Of a stretch of DNA of 64,000 bases, positions 18,747 through 28,796 are shown in pieces. Location of the stretch: positions 44,799-108,798 of the forward strand of contig NZ_JAGHQW010000015.1 in assembly GCF_017744115.1 (NCBI RefSeq), in the 5' to 3' direction. Numbering within the stretch: the first letter of the stretch is position 1; every line of letters begins with the position of its first letter. Both the position numbers and the translations under genes were made by a program. Source of the stretch: Salinisphaera sp. G21_0 (lineage in GTDB: Bacteria; Pseudomonadota; Gammaproteobacteria; Pseudomonadales; Endozoicomonadaceae). The notes under the pieces were generated by a model, which saw nothing but the letters and a program-made list of their open reading frames with translations, was not told where the DNA came from and ran no database searches.

Positions 18747-19898
18747 TTATACTTCACCAGCCCCCTGGGAGGCACGGCAAACGTAGATATCAGCCACAAG
18801 GCCATTGGAGCAGGTCGGATAGTGTTCAGTAACCGCCTGTTTGACCGCATCCACTTTTTCTGCCGGAATCAGTGCAACGACGCAACCGCCAAAGCCGCCA
18901 CCGGTCATTCTGACACCGCCTTCACTGCCAATCACAGCTTTGACAATATCAACAATACCGTCGATGGGTGGTACGGTGATCTCAAATTCATCCCGCATGG
19001 AGAGATGGGATTCAGCCATTAATCTGCCCATGGCTTCCAGGTCACCCCTGCCCAGTGCTTCGGCAGCGGCCAGGGTGCGATCATTTTCAGTCACCACATG
19101 GCGGGCCCGGCGGTAGGTCAGTTCATCCAGTTCGCCCTGGCTGGCTTCCAGCTGGTCCAGGGTAATATCCCGCAGGGCTTTGACGCCAAAGTGCTGTGCT
19201 GCTGCTTCGCACTGTGTACGACGGGTGTTGTATTCACTGTCTACCAGGCCACGTTTGACATTGGAGTTGATAATCACCACCGCCGCGTTTTCAGGGATGG
19301 GCACCAGTCGGGTATCCAGGGACCGGCAGTCCAGCAGCATGGCATGGTCTTCCTTGCCACAGGCGGAAATCATTTGGTCCATAATACCGCACTTGCAGCC
19401 AACAAACTCGTTCTCTGCCTGCTGGCCAATCAATGCCAGCTCTTTCAGGCTGACATCCAGCCCGGCCATTCGGGTCAGGGTCAGTCCGGTAACCACTTCC
19501 AGGCAGGCGGATGAACTGAGGCCGGCACCCTGGGGAACATTGCCAATAATGGCAATATTGACACCCTTGAGGCTCATTTCCTTTTCCAGCAGTACGGTGG
19601 CGACACCACGGACGTAGTTGCTCCAGAAGGCCTCTTCACTGTGCGGAACCGGCAGGGACAGTTCAAACTCGGTGACCTGCCCGTCGTAACTGTGCGCAGT
19701 GGCCATGACTTTCTGGTCATCCCTGGGAGAAGCCGCAATCATTGCCTGGTAGTCAATGGCACAGGGCAGTACATAGCCATCGTTGTAGTCGGTGTGCTCA
19801 CCAATCAGATTGACCCGGCCAGGTGCCTGGAAATAGTGGGTTGGCTGATGGCCGAAGGTTTTCTCGAACAGTGCAGTCAGGGTTTGTTTCTGGTTCAT
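18747..19898 (-). CDS. galK: galactokinase
   Basis: A 383-residue GHMP kinase that phosphorylates galactose to galactose-1-phosphate, the first committed step of the Leloir pathway. The GalK signature [19 protein letters not shown] lies near the N-terminus. The ATP-binding GHMP loop is [14 protein letters not shown], and [13 protein letters not shown] is near the C-terminus. The ATG at 19898 is preferred because [16 protein letters not shown] aligns with the normal GalK N-terminus; the open frame extends eight codons further. It is the last gene of galE-galT-galK, 26 bp after galT. Two hairpins lie downstream (18690-18735) without a T-run. Confidence 0.95.
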   Translation of the reverse strand: MNQKQTLTALFEKTFGHQPTHYFQAPGRVNLIGEHTDYNDGYVLPCAIDYQAMIAASPRDDQKVMATAHSYDGQVTEFELSLPVPHSEEAFWSNYVRGVATVLLEKEMSLKGVNIAIIGNVPQGAGLSSSACLEVVTGLTLTRMAGLDVSLKELALIGQQAENEFVGCKCGIMDQMISACGKEDHAMLLDCRSLDTRLVPIPENAAVVIINSNVKRGLVDSEYNTRRTQCEAAAQHFGVKALRDITLDQLEASQGELDELTYRRARHVVTENDRTLAAAEALGRGDLEAMGRLMAESHLSMRDEFEITVPPIDGIVDIVKAVIGSEGGVRMTGGGFGGCVVALIPAEKVDAVKQAVTEHYPTCSNGLVADIYVCRASQGAGEV

Positions 19899-19924
19899 CT
19901 TACTTTCCATAACTCGGAGCAATC

Positions 19925-20998
19925 TTAAAGGCTTTTCGCAGGCTCTGGGCTGCTTGCCAGATAATGCACATCGGACAGTTCGCGCAGACGAGCAGCAGCC
20001 TGTTCCGCGGTCAGGTCACGCTGAGTTTCTGCCAGCATTTCAAATCCCACCATAAACTTGCGAACGGTTGCTGATCTCAGCAGCGGTGGATAGAAATGAG
20101 CGTGCAGTTGCCAGTGGCTATCATCGGTACTGACTTCACCCTGATGACAGGGCGCACCGTGCCAGCCCATAGAGTAGGGGAATGACGTCTGGAACAGATT
20201 GTCGTACTTTGTCGTCAGTTTTTTCAGGATGTCGGCCAGGGCATCACGTTCCACTTCGGTCAGATCCGGCATGCGCAGTACCTGTCGCCTGGGCAGCAGC
20301 AGCGTTTCAAACGGCCAGGCTGCCCAGTAGGGAACTACGGCAATCCAGTGATCATTTTCAACGACGGTACGTTCACCGGACTCAGATTCCCGCAGGGCAT
20401 ACTCAACCAGCAGATTGGTGCCTTTTTCCTGCAGCCATTGACGCTGGTTGTCGTCTTCTTTGCGGGCTTCGTTGGGCAGAAAGCTGCTGGCCCAGATTTG
20501 CCCATGGGGGTGGGGATTGGAACAGCCCATCACCGCCCCTTTGTTTTCAAACAGCTGCACCCAGGGGTAAGTCTCCCCCAGTTCGATGACCTGTTCTGCC
20601 CAGGTATCCACCACCTTGCGGATTTCCTGTTCGGTCAACTGTGGCAGGGTTTTACTGTGATCCGGTGAAAAACAGATCACCCGTGCTTCCCCCCTGGCAG
20701 AGCTGCTCTGGAAAAGGTCTGACTCGCTGGTGGCATCCGGGGTATCCGTCAGCAGCGCCGGGAAGTCATTGGGGAATATGTAGGGATCGGTGTAGTCCGG
20801 GTTATGGTCACCGGTAATACGGTCATTGCCCGGGCAGAGAAAGCACTCCGGATCATGCACGGGGCGAAAGTCCGGCGCTGTTTTTTCCACCTGCCCCTGC
20901 CATGGGCGCTTGGCTCGATGGGGAGATACCAGTACCCAGTCGCCAATCAGCGGGTTGAATCGACGGTGTGGGTGATCAACAGGATTAAATTGTGTCAT
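19925..20998 (-). CDS. galT: galactose-1-phosphate uridylyltransferase
   Basis: A 357-residue HIT-superfamily enzyme that exchanges UMP between UDP-glucose and galactose-1-phosphate. The catalytic NPHPHGQIW motif (uridylylated histidine) is intact, as are the N-terminal [18 protein letters not shown] and the zinc-site cysteines in CFLCPG. The ATG overlaps the galE stop by four bases (ATGA), which indicates translational coupling. Length is slightly above E. coli GalT. Confidence 0.95.
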   Translation of the reverse strand: MTQFNPVDHPHRRFNPLIGDWVLVSPHRAKRPWQGQVEKTAPDFRPVHDPECFLCPGNDRITGDHNPDYTDPYIFPNDFPALLTDTPDATSESDLFQSSSARGEARVICFSPDHSKTLPQLTEQEIRKVVDTWAEQVIELGETYPWVQLFENKGAVMGCSNPHPHGQIWASSFLPNEARKEDDNQRQWLQEKGTNLLVEYALRESESGERTVVENDHWIAVVPYWAAWPFETLLLPRRQVLRMPDLTEVERDALADILKKLTTKYDNLFQTSFPYSMGWHGAPCHQGEVSTDDSHWQLHAHFYPPLLRSATVRKFMVGFEMLAETQRDLTAEQAAARLRELSDVHYLASSPEPAKSL

Positions 20999-22011
20999 TG
21001 GTTAAATCCGTTCGGGTTTTCTGACTGCCAGCGCCAGGTATCGATGGTCATATCGTCAACGGTGCGGGTGGCTTTCCAGCCCAGCTTTTGTTCTGCATAG
21101 GCAGGGTCGGCGTAACACTGGGCGATATCCCCGGGACGGCGTGGCTGGATTTGGTGAGGCAGTTGTTTACCACAGGCTTTTTCAAAGGCGTGCAGCATAT
21201 CCAGAACACTGCTGCCTTTGCCGGTACCCAGGTTGTAGGTGTGGACGCCCTGATCGGTCCAGTGGGTTCGCAATGCCGCCAGATGGCCAAGGGCCAGATC
21301 AACCACATGGATATAGTCACGCACACCGGTACCATCGTGGGTCGCGTAGTCGTTGCCAAAGACGTTGAGCAGCTCCAGCTTGCCAACGGCCACCTGGGCA
21401 ATATACGGCATCAGGTTGTTGGGTATACCACTGGGGTCTTCACCGATAAAGCCGGATTCGTGGGCTCCCACCGGGTTGAAGTAGCGTAGAATACTGAAAT
21501 TCCATCGATCATCAGAAGCCGCCGTATCACGCAGGATCTCCTCCACCATGAATTTGCTGCGTCCATAGGGGTTGGTAACCTGGCCAACCGGGAAGTCTTC
21601 CCTGATCGGCACTTCATGGGGGTCGCCATACACGGTGGCAGAAGAGCTGAAGACCAGGTGTCGTACGTCAAACTCATCCATGACTTCCAGAAGTTTTACT
21701 GTTCCGTTGACGTTGTTGTCAAAATAAGCCAACGGTATCCGGGTAGACTCACCAACGGCTTTTAGCCCGGCAAAATGAATCACCGCTTCAATGCTGTGTT
21801 TGGTGAATACGGTGCGGAGCGCCTCTTTATCGCGTATATCAACAGGATAAAAAGCGGGCTGCTTACCCGTCAGGCTTTCCACCCGGTGTAGCGCGGTCTC
21901 ATGGCTGTTGCACAGGTTATCTACGACGACCACGTCATAACCGGCATTCAGTAATTCCAGACAGGTGTGGCTGCCAATGTAGCCAGCCCCGCCGGTGATC
22001 AGGATACTCAT
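20995..22011 (-). CDS. galE: UDP-glucose 4-epimerase
   Basis: A 338-residue extended SDR enzyme that interconverts UDP-galactose and UDP-glucose, the same length as E. coli GalE. The NAD-binding [11 protein letters not shown] motif, the catalytic Ser (SSSATVYG) and the YGRSK catalytic Tyr-Lys pair are present. It is first in the gal operon. The 5' region holds three CAGGCAG/CTGCCTG boxes and faces a divergent AraC-family regulator. Confidence 0.95.
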   Translation of the reverse strand: MSILITGGAGYIGSHTCLELLNAGYDVVVVDNLCNSHETALHRVESLTGKQPAFYPVDIRDKEALRTVFTKHSIEAVIHFAGLKAVGESTRIPLAYFDNNVNGTVKLLEVMDEFDVRHLVFSSSATVYGDPHEVPIREDFPVGQVTNPYGRSKFMVEEILRDTAASDDRWNFSILRYFNPVGAHESGFIGEDPSGIPNNLMPYIAQVAVGKLELLNVFGNDYATHDGTGVRDYIHVVDLALGHLAALRTHWTDQGVHTYNLGTGKGSSVLDMLHAFEKACGKQLPHQIQPRRPGDIAQCYADPAYAEQKLGWKATRTVDDMTIDTWRWQSENPNGFNQ

Positions 22012-22024
22012 TGTCTACCTCGTT

Positions 22025-22080
22025 CAGGCAGTTTGTCTGCCTGTTAAATAATCGATTGTGGTCATTTTACGAACAGGCAG
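22025..22080. promoter_or_regulatory. CAGGCAG inverted boxes upstream of galE
   Basis: CAGGCAG (22025-22031) and CTGCCTG (22037-22043) form a 7-bp inverted repeat with a 5-bp spacer. A third CAGGCAG lies at 22074-22080. Together they occupy the first ~70 bp upstream of galE and may be an operator for a gal repressor or a leader hairpin. The assignment is inferred. Confidence 0.4.
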
Positions 22081-22184
22081 CAGGATATTTCTTTTACGGT
22101 TTTTTTTCTGTTTTTCCCGAAAACAAAGATTTGTGCCACGGCAATGGGTATCATTGTGGGGCTTTTTGATAAGGGTCAATATTT

Positions 22185-23132
22185 GTGAGCAGTCAGCAGC
22201 TATTGTCGGCCAGGCAGTGTCGTGGAACCGGTCGCAGAACCGAAGGTGTGGTCCCCATGCCCGGCTCGATTTCCGATATTCAGGGGGACATCTTTTATAT
22301 CGAAAACCGGGCCCCTTATATTATGGACAGTGGCCATGTTCATGGCCATGTTGAACTGAACTATCTGCTGGGTTGCTCGGCCACTTATATTGTCAATGGC
22401 AGGGAGCAGTGCATTCCTGAAAACCGGCTGGCCATCTTCTGGGCCAACATGCCCCATCGACTGGTGGGCCTGGTGGAAAAAAATCCGGGAAAAGGTACCC
22501 TTTATAATCTCTATATCCCTTTACCGGAATTTCTTCAGTGGCCACTGATGGGACAACTCCGGCAGGAGGTGATGACCGGCGCTATTGCCCTGGCAAAGCC
22601 GGACCATGATTACCTGGTCATGAGATTGAGTCGCTGGCATGAGGATTTTCGCAGCGATCACCCGGAATTAAAGGAGATTATTCTGGGAGAGCTGTCACTG
22701 CTGTTGAAGCGCATCAGTTTTCAGGGGTGGGATCACCCGGAAAGTGTCTTCGCCGAAGACCATCTTGAGCAGGCACCGGCTGCCGGTCATCCGGGCAGTG
22801 GTCGTTTGAAAGGTGCTCACCATGTTTCTACCATGATTCACTTTATCGGGGAAAACCTGCATCGGCCTATTTCAACCGCCGATGTGGCGGCTCATCTTGG
22901 CCTGCACAAGAATTATACGACCAACCTGTTTACCAGTGTGATGGGGGTCTCTATCAAGCAATATCTGCAGTTCCAGCGCCTGCAAAAAGCCCAATTGCTG
23001 CTTATGGACAGCAAGCGGCCCATTGCCGATATTGGCTATGCCTGTGGTTTCAGTTCTCTCAGCCGCTTTTATGAAGCTTTTCAGCGTTATTTTGGTATGC
23101 CGCCGGGGCAATTCAGAAAACAGCTTTTATAA
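22185..23132 (+). CDS. AraC-family transcriptional regulator (MelR-like)
   Basis: A 315-residue regulator. The N-terminal cupin-type sensing domain (about 35-140) contains HVHGHVELNYLLGC, a MelR-like arrangement. The C-terminal ~100 residues are a double helix-turn-helix, with DVAAHLGLHKNYTTNLF in the first and IADIGYACGFSSLSRFYEAFQRYFGMPPGQFR in the second. The GTG at 22185 has AAGGG nine bases upstream; an internal ATG at 22257 is also possible. Divergent placement from galE suggests it controls galactose or galactoside use. Confidence 0.85.
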   Translation: MSSQQLLSARQCRGTGRRTEGVVPMPGSISDIQGDIFYIENRAPYIMDSGHVHGHVELNYLLGCSATYIVNGREQCIPENRLAIFWANMPHRLVGLVEKNPGKGTLYNLYIPLPEFLQWPLMGQLRQEVMTGAIALAKPDHDYLVMRLSRWHEDFRSDHPELKEIILGELSLLLKRISFQGWDHPESVFAEDHLEQAPAAGHPGSGRLKGAHHVSTMIHFIGENLHRPISTADVAAHLGLHKNYTTNLFTSVMGVSIKQYLQFQRLQKAQLLLMDSKRPIADIGYACGFSSLSRFYEAFQRYFGMPPGQFRKQLL

Positions 23133-23133
23133 C

Positions 23134-23478
23134 TCAGGGCGTGATATCAACCACTGACCTCAAGACCCGTTTACCTTCAAAGTACACCGTCAATTTCTGG
23201 TCTGGATAATACCAGCGGGTGATGGCGGGTTCACCAATGGTTTCCGTCTGGCTGGGGTTGCCCAGCATCTCCCTGACTGTATCCATGGTTTGACCGTATT
23301 TTGGTAAAGCCAGAGATTGGCGCAACTCCTGAGACTGACTGCCCACGGGGGTCACAGTGATGCCTTCGGAATACGGAGTCTGGTCGGGAGCAAGCTCATT
23401 GGCAGTGACCTGGACAATAGACGACGAACAAATAATTGCTATAGTCACGGAAAGAGTACCAACAAGTGTTTTCATCAT
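23134..23478 (-). CDS. periplasmic SmpA/OmlA-like small protein
   Basis: A 114-residue protein with a signal peptide (about 1-26, no lipobox) and a C-terminal fold reminiscent of the BamE/SmpA-OmlA family: GQTMDTVREMLGNPSQTETIG, then a WYYPDQKLTVYFEGKRV strand pair. It has no other domain. It converges on the AraC regulator gene, with a single base between the stop codons. Function is unknown; a structural or chaperone role in the envelope is possible. Confidence 0.65.
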   Translation of the reverse strand: MMKTLVGTLSVTIAIICSSSIVQVTANELAPDQTPYSEGITVTPVGSQSQELRQSLALPKYGQTMDTVREMLGNPSQTETIGEPAITRWYYPDQKLTVYFEGKRVLRSVVDITP

Positions 23479-23815
23479 ATTTGCGTCCTGCTTGACTCGA
23501 AAAGAAGGCTGAAGCGCTAATCAGGCATCACGCAAAGAGATTACTCCTGCCAGTGGTTCATTGAAAGTGAGTTCTAATTATTTTCCCAGCCACAATCCGC
23601 ATCTGCCCAGGAAGCTATTTACCGTCATTGCTCATGTAAGACCGAAAAGCTAATATTTCTTGCGTCGTACAGGGGGGAGGAAACAGTCGCAAAGCGCAGG
23701 AAAATTCGACGGGAATTATGCGGCTTTATGGCATAATGCCAGCTTACTGGCTTTTCAAACAAGTGGCCAATCCGCCCCTGACACGCCGATGGCGCAAGGA
23801 ATACTGGCAGAATAA

Positions 23816-25060
23816 ATGTTTAGACCATTACCTTTTTTTATCGGTTTGCGCTATACCCGCGCAAAGCGACGGAATCATTTTATCTCCTTCATCTCCGGAA
23901 CATCCATGGTGGGGCTGACGCTGGGTGTTTCGGTACTGATTATTGTGCTGTCAGTGATGAATGGCTTTGATCGGGAGCTCAAGCAGCGAGTGCTGGGTAT
24001 GGTGCCCCATGCCACCATCACGGCGGCCGGTGGTGGTATTGAAGACTGGCAGGCGCTGGTCAATACCATTCCGGACAAAGAAGGCATCGAAGCGGCTGCG
24101 CCGTTTGTCGATGCCCAGGGTATGTTGGCCAATGGTGATCTGGTGCGGGGAACGCTGGTTTACGGTATTGATCCCGGCTATGAAAGAAGGGTCTCTATTA
24201 TTGCCGATCATATGAAGCAGGGCGCATTGGAAGACCTGCAGCCCGGAGAGTTTGGTATTCTGCTGGGTGATATTCTGGCCAATTATCTGGGATTGGCCGT
24301 TGGCGATAAAGTGACCATGGTTCTGCCTGAAGCCAGTGTCAACCTGGCGGGTGTTTTGCCTCGCCTGAAACGATTCACTGTCGTTGGTACTTTCTCGGTA
24401 GGTGCCGATGTGGATGGCAACCTGGCCTACGCCCATCGTGAAGATCTGGCCCGTTTTCTGCGGGTGCCTGAAGGGGTAACAGGTATACGACTGAAAATGG
24501 ATGATCTGTTTGCCGCACCGAAACTGGCCTGGGATGTAGCGATTACCTTGCCCGGTCGCTACTACGTTCAGGACTGGACCCGCAGCCATGGACGTCTGTT
24601 TCAGGCGATTCAGATGGAAAAGACCATGGTCGGCCTGCTTCTCACCCTGATTGTTGCCGTTGCCGCCTTTAATATTGTCTCCACGCTGGTCATGGTGGTG
24701 ACCGATAAGCAGGGGGATATCGCCATCCTCCGCACATTTGGTGCGACCCCCAAAATGATTATGGGAATATTTATGGTTCAGGGATCCTTGATTGGTGTTA
24801 TCGGGACGCTGCTGGGGGTTGCCCTGGGCATTGCCGGTGCGCTGAATGTTTCCGAAATTGTAGGTGCCCTGGAAAAATTATTGGGTATCCACTTTCTGAG
24901 CCCTGATGTTTATTTTATCAGCTACCTGCCATCGGAGTTAATGTGGCAGGATGTCGCAGTGATCAGTGTGTCCGGTTTGCTGATGAGTTTCCTGGCAACC
25001 CTGTATCCGGCATGGCGAGCCTCCAGAACCCAGCCTGCGGAGGCTCTTCGTTATGAATAA
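23816..25060 (+). CDS. lolC: lipoprotein-releasing system transmembrane protein (LolC/LolE family)
   Basis: A 414-residue ABC permease that extracts lipoproteins from the inner membrane. It has the MacB/LolC layout. The N-terminal [20 protein letters not shown] and first helix (about 25-45) are followed by a ~200-residue periplasmic domain, three C-terminal helices (from about 265) and the final [19 protein letters not shown]. The stop overlaps lolD by eight bases. Only one permease gene is present before lolD and no second follows, so this may be a single-permease (LolDF-like) system, or another permease lies elsewhere. Confidence 0.9.
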   Translation: MFRPLPFFIGLRYTRAKRRNHFISFISGTSMVGLTLGVSVLIIVLSVMNGFDRELKQRVLGMVPHATITAAGGGIEDWQALVNTIPDKEGIEAAAPFVDAQGMLANGDLVRGTLVYGIDPGYERRVSIIADHMKQGALEDLQPGEFGILLGDILANYLGLAVGDKVTMVLPEASVNLAGVLPRLKRFTVVGTFSVGADVDGNLAYAHREDLARFLRVPEGVTGIRLKMDDLFAAPKLAWDVAITLPGRYYVQDWTRSHGRLFQAIQMEKTMVGLLLTLIVAVAAFNIVSTLVMVVTDKQGDIAILRTFGATPKMIMGIFMVQGSLIGVIGTLLGVALGIAGALNVSEIVGALEKLLGIHFLSPDVYFISYLPSELMWQDVAVISVSGLLMSFLATLYPAWRASRTQPAEALRYE

Positions 25061-25748
25061 TCCTGAAAACCGAGCAGTTCTGGAGTGCCGCAGTCTCACC
25101 AAAGTATTTGCTGAAGGGCCTGAAAAACTGGAGGTGCTAAGAGGCATAGACCTGTTGGTATCACCCTCTGAACGAGTAGCGATTGTCGGCACTTCCGGTT
25201 CAGGAAAAACAACGCTGCTGCAGCTGTTGGCCGGGTTGGATCACCCTTCCAGCGGTGAGGTAATACTTTGTGGCCATCAGCTGATGAAGGTATCTGAACA
25301 ACAGGGTGAATTGCGGAACCGTCACCTGGGGTTTGTTTACCAGTTCCATCATTTGCTGCCAGAATTTACGGCCCTGGAAAATGTTGCCATGCCATTACTG
25401 CTGCGAAAAGAGGTATCCGTGGGGCAGGCAAGCATGAGAGCTGAAGAAATGCTGGGTATAGTGGGGCTGTCGAAACGGGCCAGCCATAAGCCGGCAGAAC
25501 TTTCCGGTGGTGAACGGCAGAGGGTGGCTATTGCCCGGGCACTGGTCGGCAGTCCGGACCTGGTTCTGATGGATGAACCAACGGGCAATCTGGATCCCCA
25601 TACCGCCAGCAAGATTCATGAGTTGATGAAATCCCTCAGTGAACAGCTGACCACCAGTTTTATTGTCGTGACCCATGATATGGTATTTGCCCGGCAGATG
25701 GACCGGGCATTACGCCTGGAAGATGGGCATCTTGTGCCTGTAGTATAA
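25053..25748 (+). CDS. lolD: lipoprotein-releasing ABC ATPase LolD
   Basis: A 231-residue ABC ATPase with Walker A ([13 protein letters not shown]), Q-loop, signature [15 protein letters not shown], Walker B ([12 protein letters not shown]) and switch His (VVTHD). [23 protein letters not shown] is typical of LolD. It energises the membrane component encoded just upstream, with which it overlaps by eight bases. A strong terminator follows immediately. Confidence 0.95.
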   Translation: MNNPENRAVLECRSLTKVFAEGPEKLEVLRGIDLLVSPSERVAIVGTSGSGKTTLLQLLAGLDHPSSGEVILCGHQLMKVSEQQGELRNRHLGFVYQFHHLLPEFTALENVAMPLLLRKEVSVGQASMRAEEMLGIVGLSKRASHKPAELSGGERQRVAIARALVGSPDLVLMDEPTGNLDPHTASKIHELMKSLSEQLTTSFIVVTHDMVFARQMDRALRLEDGHLVPVV

Positions 25749-25752
25749 AAAA

Positions 25753-25776
25753 AAGCCCTCTCCGGAGGGCTTTTTT
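25753..25776 (+). terminator. intrinsic terminator after lolD
   Basis: AAGCCCTC (25753-25760), a TCCG loop and GAGGGCTT (25765-25772) are followed by a T-run. The A-run on the left side means it could also serve the convergent small gene on the minus strand. Confidence 0.9.
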
Positions 25777-25791
25777 AATGGTTTGGATCAA

Positions 25792-26061
25792 CTATTGATT
25801 ATCACCGCCTTTTTTCTCTTCATGGATTACATAAACTTCAAAGGCGCTGCTGTTATCTTCGGGGCCGTCATAACCGTCACCCCCTTTGAATCGGCTCTCA
25901 GGCCAGACAAAGTCGGTGGAACTGAAGGTGGGGCCTGAATGGTCAGCAATGTAGTAGGCATTATCACCTCCAGTGACCCTTCTCTCGTTGGCGATGGCTG
26001 ATGCGGCACTGATGGCTAATCCTGCAATAAGAGTTATGGTGGTAGCAGTTCTGATGATCAT
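25792..26061 (-). CDS. small secreted/periplasmic protein
   Basis: An 89-residue protein of unrecognised family. It has a good signal peptide (about 1-24, ending ASAIA) and a short, acidic, Gly/Asp-rich mature chain that ends in a Lys/Gly tail. It has no cysteines. It converges on lolD and shares its bidirectional terminator. Confidence 0.6.
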   Translation of the reverse strand: MIIRTATTITLIAGLAISAASAIANERRVTGGDNAYYIADHSGPTFSSTDFVWPESRFKGGDGYDGPEDNSSAFEVYVIHEEKKGGDNQ

Positions 26062-26236
26062 GGTTCGTCCCTGTGATGTTGTTTCCAGCTTTACTTTTAT
26101 CGTCCATGGCCTGCTATGGATTAGTCCGAATATTTCATCCGTTGTCGCAAAACTAGTAAAAGGAACTGTCTGTTTACAATCGACAAGGTGAATACTGAAT
26201 CTTTATTTCTGGCATGGGAATTTTTCGGGCAAGAAT

Positions 26237-26617
26237 ATGTCAAAGGGGGTAGACGCTTGTTGTACGTTGACTGTTAAGGCTTGTGGCTGTTACTGCATTA
26301 CCGGAGCAATGGCAATGGCCGGAGGTCTGGTGGGATATCTTTACGCGAACCGGGAGCAGCTATCAACCTGTACTGGCAAAAAAGATGACCATATTGCGGC
26401 CAATATGCTTTCTAATCGTACTGGTGCAAAAGACCAGAAGATACCGGTCCCGGTTACCGACGCTGAGATTATTGATACTCAACCCTTGTATCACAATAAC
26501 AATTTGTCTATGGCTCAGGACATAACTGCTCCTCCTCTCCATCCACCGCCGTATGAACCCATGCACGATGCACCCCCAAGTTATCACGAAGCCATGAATA
26601 ATGAATATACCCTCTAA
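26237..26617 (+). CDS. small membrane protein with two PPxY motifs
   Basis: A 126-residue protein with three visible parts. The N-terminus is Cys-rich (C8, C9, C16, C18, C20). One hydrophobic segment lies at about 21-36. A ~90-residue polar tail ends with two perfect PPxY motifs, PPPY (103-106) and PPSY (113-116). PPxY is the canonical ligand of WW domains, such as those of Nedd4-family ubiquitin ligases, and is used by host adaptors and viral late domains. Clustered cysteines beside the membrane segment could be acylated. No Shine-Dalgarno site is strong, and the shared accessory promoter is absent here. The next gene overlaps by 17 bp. Effector function is inferred. Confidence 0.65.
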   Translation: MSKGVDACCTLTVKACGCYCITGAMAMAGGLVGYLYANREQLSTCTGKKDDHIAANMLSNRTGAKDQKIPVPVTDAEIIDTQPLYHNNNLSMAQDITAPPLHPPPYEPMHDAPPSYHEAMNNEYTL

Positions 26618-27368
26618 CGCAACCACAGAGCTTTACCCCATACAAACAGCGAACAGTCCTCAGAAGGACAGCAGTAACACTTTATTTGCCAGTAAGAAAA
26701 CAGGCCATGCAAAGACTGTTAAGATTTATATAAAGGAATCGTTTATACAGACAGATCAGTCATTAATTAATCCCGCTATTACCAATAAAACAATAATTCA
26801 CCGCTTTGAAATCGGAGGAAGGGCTTATAAAGCAATTTGTGGTGAGGGCACTGATGAATACATAAGGTCGCTTTTTCAAGGTCAGGATGATGACATTTCT
26901 TTTGTTGCCAAAGACCAGAATGGCAGGGAGTATGAATATCACCCTCCAGTCGCCTGGGGGAAACGATTTATCAAGTGGATTTCACAAGGAGAAAGCTACT
27001 GTACGACTTCCGAAGACAGTAAGGATCAGCAATCATCCTGTCATCAGTTTGAACATTTTTTACACTGTGGAGTCAACAGATTCTCTTTTAAAAAAGTGAT
27101 GACCTGTTATAACGAAATTGTTGTCAATGATATAAAAACAGTTAAGCCATTTAGTTATCTGAATCTGTCAGATACCTATACACAAGAGTGGATTCATTCC
27201 ATGACTTACATAGGTTCCGGTTTCTGCATCGGTAAACTTGGTATAGGAGGCCCCATTGCCATCCAGACTGTCGAAAATTCTTTATTACATTGGTGCAACA
27301 AGGACTGTGAAAGCCCCAGGTCAATTACGCTGCGGACTGGTTTGTTGTATGCGGGTTTCTGGTCGTAA
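26601..27368 (+). CDS. hypothetical protein downstream of the PPxY gene
   Basis: A 255-residue protein of unrecognised family. The N-terminal ~45 residues are polar and Ser/Thr/Asn-rich. The rest looks globular, with several cysteines and a mildly hydrophobic Gly-rich stretch near the C-terminus (YIGSGFCIGKLGIGGPIAIQ, about 206-225). Its start lies inside the 3' end of the PPxY gene (17-bp overlap), so the two are probably co-expressed. A clear terminator follows at 27423. Confidence 0.6.
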   Translation: MNIPSNATTELYPIQTANSPQKDSSNTLFASKKTGHAKTVKIYIKESFIQTDQSLINPAITNKTIIHRFEIGGRAYKAICGEGTDEYIRSLFQGQDDDISFVAKDQNGREYEYHPPVAWGKRFIKWISQGESYCTTSEDSKDQQSSCHQFEHFLHCGVNRFSFKKVMTCYNEIVVNDIKTVKPFSYLNLSDTYTQEWIHSMTYIGSGFCIGKLGIGGPIAIQTVENSLLHWCNKDCESPRSITLRTGLLYAGFWS

Positions 27369-27422
27369 AGTTTTTGCTATTTATTCATTATTGTCATGGT
27401 TCTGATGGCAAGTGGCAAAAAC

Positions 27423-27447
27423 AAAGCCCGGAACATGCCGGGCTTTT
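27423..27447 (+). terminator. intrinsic terminator of the PPxY gene pair
   Basis: A 9-bp stem AAAGCCCGG (27423-27431) / CCGGGCTTT (27438-27446) with a 6-base loop, followed by TTAAT. Confidence 0.8.
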
Positions 27448-27539
27448 AATCCAGAAGCGTGGTCAAGCGACTCTATCTGGACTTCAGGTGTTGTTGATCA
27501 GGAATCTCCCGAAATCCATCAAGAGCCTGATTAAAATAC

Positions 27540-28796
27540 TCAAGCGGCCTGAGCAACTTGCACTCCCACAAAATCAGCCGCTTTTTTCGGCGGTTTGACC
27601 ATAAGACCGATAGCAGCCGCTGCAAAACTGACTCCGGCACAGATCATAAAGGTGCTCTCATAACCGCCCGTGGTGTCCAGCAGATAACCTGCCAGTTTCG
27701 GACCCGCCATGCCCGCAACACCCCACGCGCTGAACAGGATAGCGTAGTTAAAGCCCAGGTTTCTGGTACCAAAGAAGTCTGCCGTTGCAGACGGGAATAC
27801 TGCCAGCATTGCACCATAGCCGAAGGTGATAACCAATGAACCCATCAGTATCATGCTAAAGGTATCAAAACCACCGAACATCAACAGCACAGCACCTTGC
27901 AACGTATATAGAATGCTCATGGTGCGGGCGCGACCGATCCTGTCAGATATTAAGCCAGCACCCGGACGGCCCAAAGCATTGGCGACAGAGAACGCCTGAA
28001 CCAGCAGGGTAATGTTAAATGTATCGGACAGTTGCAGCTTGGCAATGTTACCAATATGACCAATCATCATCAGGCCGGTCATGGAACCTGCCAGGAACAT
28101 CAGCCACAACATGGCAAACTGTGGCGTCCTGATCATCTGCTTCCAGTTGTACTCACCGGTCTCCGGGCCATCAGCAACAACCGGGGTCTCTTTGGCCTTT
28201 TTATCCGCAGTCGCCATGCTTGTTGTGGTTTCCGGAACACTCATGAACTGGGCACCAGTTACGATCACACTACCGAAGAACACCGCCAGTATATTAAAGC
28301 TGGCAAACAGGCCGTATTCTGCGATCAGGTATTTGGCCAGTGGAGCCGCATACAGCGGTGCCAAACCAAAGCCGGTGACAACCAGACCGACAATTAACCC
28401 TTTTTGCTCCGGTTTGAACCATTTCACCGCTGCCGGAGCCGTTGCGGAATAACCCAGACCGATGCCTGCACCATTGAGGACACCAAAACCCAGGATAACG
28501 CCGGTTTCCGTGGGCATGGCACTGCACAGGAACATACCTGCCGCAGTACACAAACCTGCGATGGTGATCACTACGCGCGGCCCAAGGCGATCCTGCAGCT
28601 TACCACCTACCAGCATGACCAGCGCAAACGCGGCAATGGCCGCTGCGTAGGGTGTGGATGCCTGAGAAGCGGTCCAGCCCTGAGTGTTAATAAAATTCTC
28701 GGAGAAGATACTCCACGTGTAAAGACTGCCGAACATTAAGTTAATCGCCAGGCCAGCCGTCACTACGACCCAGCCACGATTCGTACCAGTTGCCAT
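27540..28796 (-). CDS. MFS transporter, oxalate/formate antiporter (OFA) type
   Basis: A 418-residue major facilitator with 12 hydrophobic helices. The first helix, GWVVVTAGLAINLMFGSLYTWSIF, and FGVLNGAGIGLGYSATAPAAVKWF are characteristic of the OxlT/OFA family (monocarboxylate or oxalate:formate exchangers). The MFS loop motif GGKLQDRLGPR is intact. The ATG at 28796 is chosen because GAGG lies six bases upstream and the N-terminus then matches the family; an upstream frame would add 22 residues. The substrate is undetermined. Confidence 0.85.
   Translation of the reverse strand: MATGTNRGWVVVTAGLAINLMFGSLYTWSIFSENFINTQGWTASQASTPYAAAIAAFALVMLVGGKLQDRLGPRVVITIAGLCTAAGMFLCSAMPTETGVILGFGVLNGAGIGLGYSATAPAAVKWFKPEQKGLIVGLVVTGFGLAPLYAAPLAKYLIAEYGLFASFNILAVFFGSVIVTGAQFMSVPETTTSMATADKKAKETPVVADGPETGEYNWKQMIRTPQFAMLWLMFLAGSMTGLMMIGHIGNIAKLQLSDTFNITLLVQAFSVANALGRPGAGLISDRIGRARTMSILYTLQGAVLLMFGGFDTFSMILMGSLVITFGYGAMLAVFPSATADFFGTRNLGFNYAILFSAWGVAGMAGPKLAGYLLDTTGGYESTFMICAGVSFAAAAIGLMVKPPKKAADFVGVQVAQAA

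Noticed and set aside
26155..26190. GGAACTG before the PPxY gene as another sigma-E-type promoter
   Set aside because: No TCNNA box at 15-17 bp spacing.
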